Shown here one piece after another: positions 62,751 to 64,000 of a stretch of DNA of 64,000 bases. This DNA comes from Pseudolactococcus laudensis (GTDB lineage Bacteria > Bacillota > Bacilli > Lactobacillales > Streptococcaceae). The position numbers and the translations under genes were made by a program. Under the pieces are notes generated by a model. The model worked only from the letters and a program-made list of their open reading frames with translations. It searched no databases and was not told the origin of the DNA. The stretch covers positions 62,001-126,000 of the forward strand of contig NZ_JACBNY010000004.1 in NCBI RefSeq assembly GCF_013449735.1, in the 5' to 3' direction. Within the stretch, counting starts at the first letter, position 1. Each line of letters begins with the position of its first letter.

Positions 62751-64000
62751 TTAAACGTCCATTGACAAAACTTCGTGGAAGACACGGTGTGTCAATTCAT
62801 GTTTTTGTTCTTTTGTAAGGTATTTTGTGTTAACGCAGTAGCCAGAGATACGAACGATAACATCTTCGCCGTTAAGGATTTTATCTTTAACGTCAGCCAA
62901 GTCCATGACGTTCAAGTTGACGTGTTGACCACCATCTTCGAAGTAAGCATCGAGGACATCAACTAAGTTATCAACTTGTTCATCACGTGTTTTACCAAGT
63001 GCTTTTGGTGACACTTGTGTTGTCAAAGAGATACCATCATTGGCATGTTTGAACTCAAGTTTTTCAAGTGTACGAAGGTTTTGCAACCAACCACCCTTAG
63101 CTTTGTTAGAAGGATTAGCACCTGGCGAGAAGAATTCAACTTCGCTTGTGTTTGACGTGCCATCTTCGTTCAAGAAAACACCACGGTGAACTGGTGAGTT
63201 ACCAGTTTGTTTAGAATAAGCCACGTTAGATGTGATTGTCAACAATGAAACAGTTGCTTCTGCATCTTTGTGCAATTTATGGCTAGCCAAACGGTTATGG
63301 TATTCTGCCATCAACCATTTTGCAATGTCATCAGCACGGTCATCATCTTCACCGTAACGTGGGAAATCACCAATTGTTTCGTAATCGTAGATATAACCAT
63401 TTTCGTCGCGGATTGGTTTAACAGTTGCGTACTTGATCGCTGACAAAGTATCAACAGTGTTTGCGAAACCACAAATACCAAATCCCATGTTAGCGCGTTG
63501 GTGACTTGGCAAGAATGCCATTTGAACTGCCTCATAGTTATATTTGTCAGTCATGTAGTGAATGATATTCAAAGCATCCACATACGTGTCTGTCAACCAG
63601 TCCAATGATTTTTCAAAGTTGGCTTTAACTTCGTCAAATTCCAAAACATCAGATTTGATTGGGTCAATGTCGAATACTTTGTAGTCACGATGCACATCAT
63701 CATAACCACCATTGATACCAGTCAAGAGAGCTTTCAGTACGTTAACGCGTGCGCCAAAGTACTGAATGTTGTGACGACCTTCTTCATTTTCAGGGTCAAG
63801 TGGTGACACACAACAAGAGATACATGACATTTCGCCATAGCCCTCTTCAGCCATTGTCTTAACACCTTCATATTGGATAGAAGAATGTTTGTGGCTCATG
63901 CTCATACAGTAGCGTTTGAACGCATATGGCAATTCTTTAGCCCAAAGTACAGTCAAGTTTGGCTCAGGAGAGTTACCAACGTTATCCAAAGTGTTCAAGA
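62751..64000 (-). CDS. pfl: Pyruvate formate-lyase (partial, C-terminal part)
   Basis: The last 415 residues of formate acetyltransferase; the 5' part lies beyond the window. The catalytic cysteine pair is in [17 protein letters not shown], and the glycyl-radical site is in [13 protein letters not shown] near the C-terminus. It cleaves pyruvate to formate and acetyl-CoA in mixed-acid fermentation. Strong codon bias, as expected of an abundant enzyme. Confidence 0.97.
   Translation of the reverse strand, partial: LNTLDNVGNSPEPNLTVLWAKELPYAFKRYCMSMSHKHSSIQYEGVKTMAEEGYGEMSCISCCVSPLDPENEEGRHNIQYFGARVNVLKALLTGINGGYDDVHRDYKVFDIDPIKSDVLEFDEVKANFEKSLDWLTDTYVDALNIIHYMTDKYNYEAVQMAFLPSHQRANMGFGICGFANTVDTLSAIKYATVKPIRDENGYIYDYETIGDFPRYGEDDDRADDIAKWLMAEYHNRLASHKLHKDAEATVSLLTITSNVAYSKQTGNSPVHRGVFLNEDGTSNTSEVEFFSPGANPSNKAKGGWLQNLRTLEKLEFKHANDGISLTTQVSPKALGKTRDEQVDNLVDVLDAYFEDGGQHVNLNVMDLADVKDKILNGEDVIVRISGYCVNTKYLTKEQKHELTHRVFHEVLSMDV

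Overview
The window looks like chromosomal DNA of a low-GC Gram-positive coccus of the Streptococcaceae, most likely Lactococcus or a close relative. The reasons are a leuA-leuB-DUF1294-leuC-leuD operon, a pycA-ftsW pair, a lactococcal-type gadB, vicR-vicK-vicX without walH/walI, relQ-nadK-rluD, and an rpmG that overlaps a pmrA-type exporter. I see no rRNA, tRNA, CRISPR array or intact insertion sequence.

Layout. 1-5.8 kb: the leucine operon on the minus strand, behind a leader peptide with three Leu codons and an attenuator; two 148-bp structured tandem repeats lie between attenuator and leuA. 5.8-11.8 kb: a TPM-domain membrane protein, an AatB-like amino-acid ABC transporter, an FKBP isomerase, and mgtE behind an M-box riboswitch. 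12-16.7 kb: an AT-rich accessory block with a three-gene ABC exporter, a type-2 orotidine-phosphate decarboxylase and a broken MFS exporter. 17-27.5 kb: housekeeping genes (rluD, nadK, relQ, a CYTH protein, ylbG/ylbF, clpP with a CtsR operator, gapN with a CodY-like box, ispH, cysK). 27.5-33.5 kb: a duplicated accessory locus. Each unit has a LytTR response regulator divergent from a secreted V8-like protease carrying three ChW repeats; a surface protein follows the second unit. 33.6-46 kb: sodA, a Tcy-like five-gene amino-acid transporter with two binding proteins, a replication/translation cluster (rsmI, yabA, ricT, holB, tmk), and a glnQHMP-type glutamine transporter behind a consensus GlnR box. 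46-50 kb: vicRKX and small genes. 50-64 kb: fba, pycA, ftsW, rpmG, pmrA-like, coaE, gadB, an ABC transporter with an interrupted permease, and the 3' part of pfl.

Metabolically the window links amino-acid supply (leucine, cysteine, glutamine and cystine-type uptake) to central carbon genes (gapN, fba, pycA, pfl). Regulator sites that can be read directly are GlnR, CtsR, two CodY-like boxes, an M-box and a leucine attenuator.

Most unusual signals: the tandem structured repeat before leuA, with an internally deleted relative before an amino-acid binding-protein gene; the duplicated LytTR/protease divergon in which one regulator has lost the phosphoacceptor Asp59; at least five genes whose (mostly extended) -10 element lies 6-7 nt before the start codon, predicting leaderless mRNAs; an apparent ATT start codon in the pmrA-like gene; and a hairpin between the Shine-Dalgarno sequence and start codon of ftsW.
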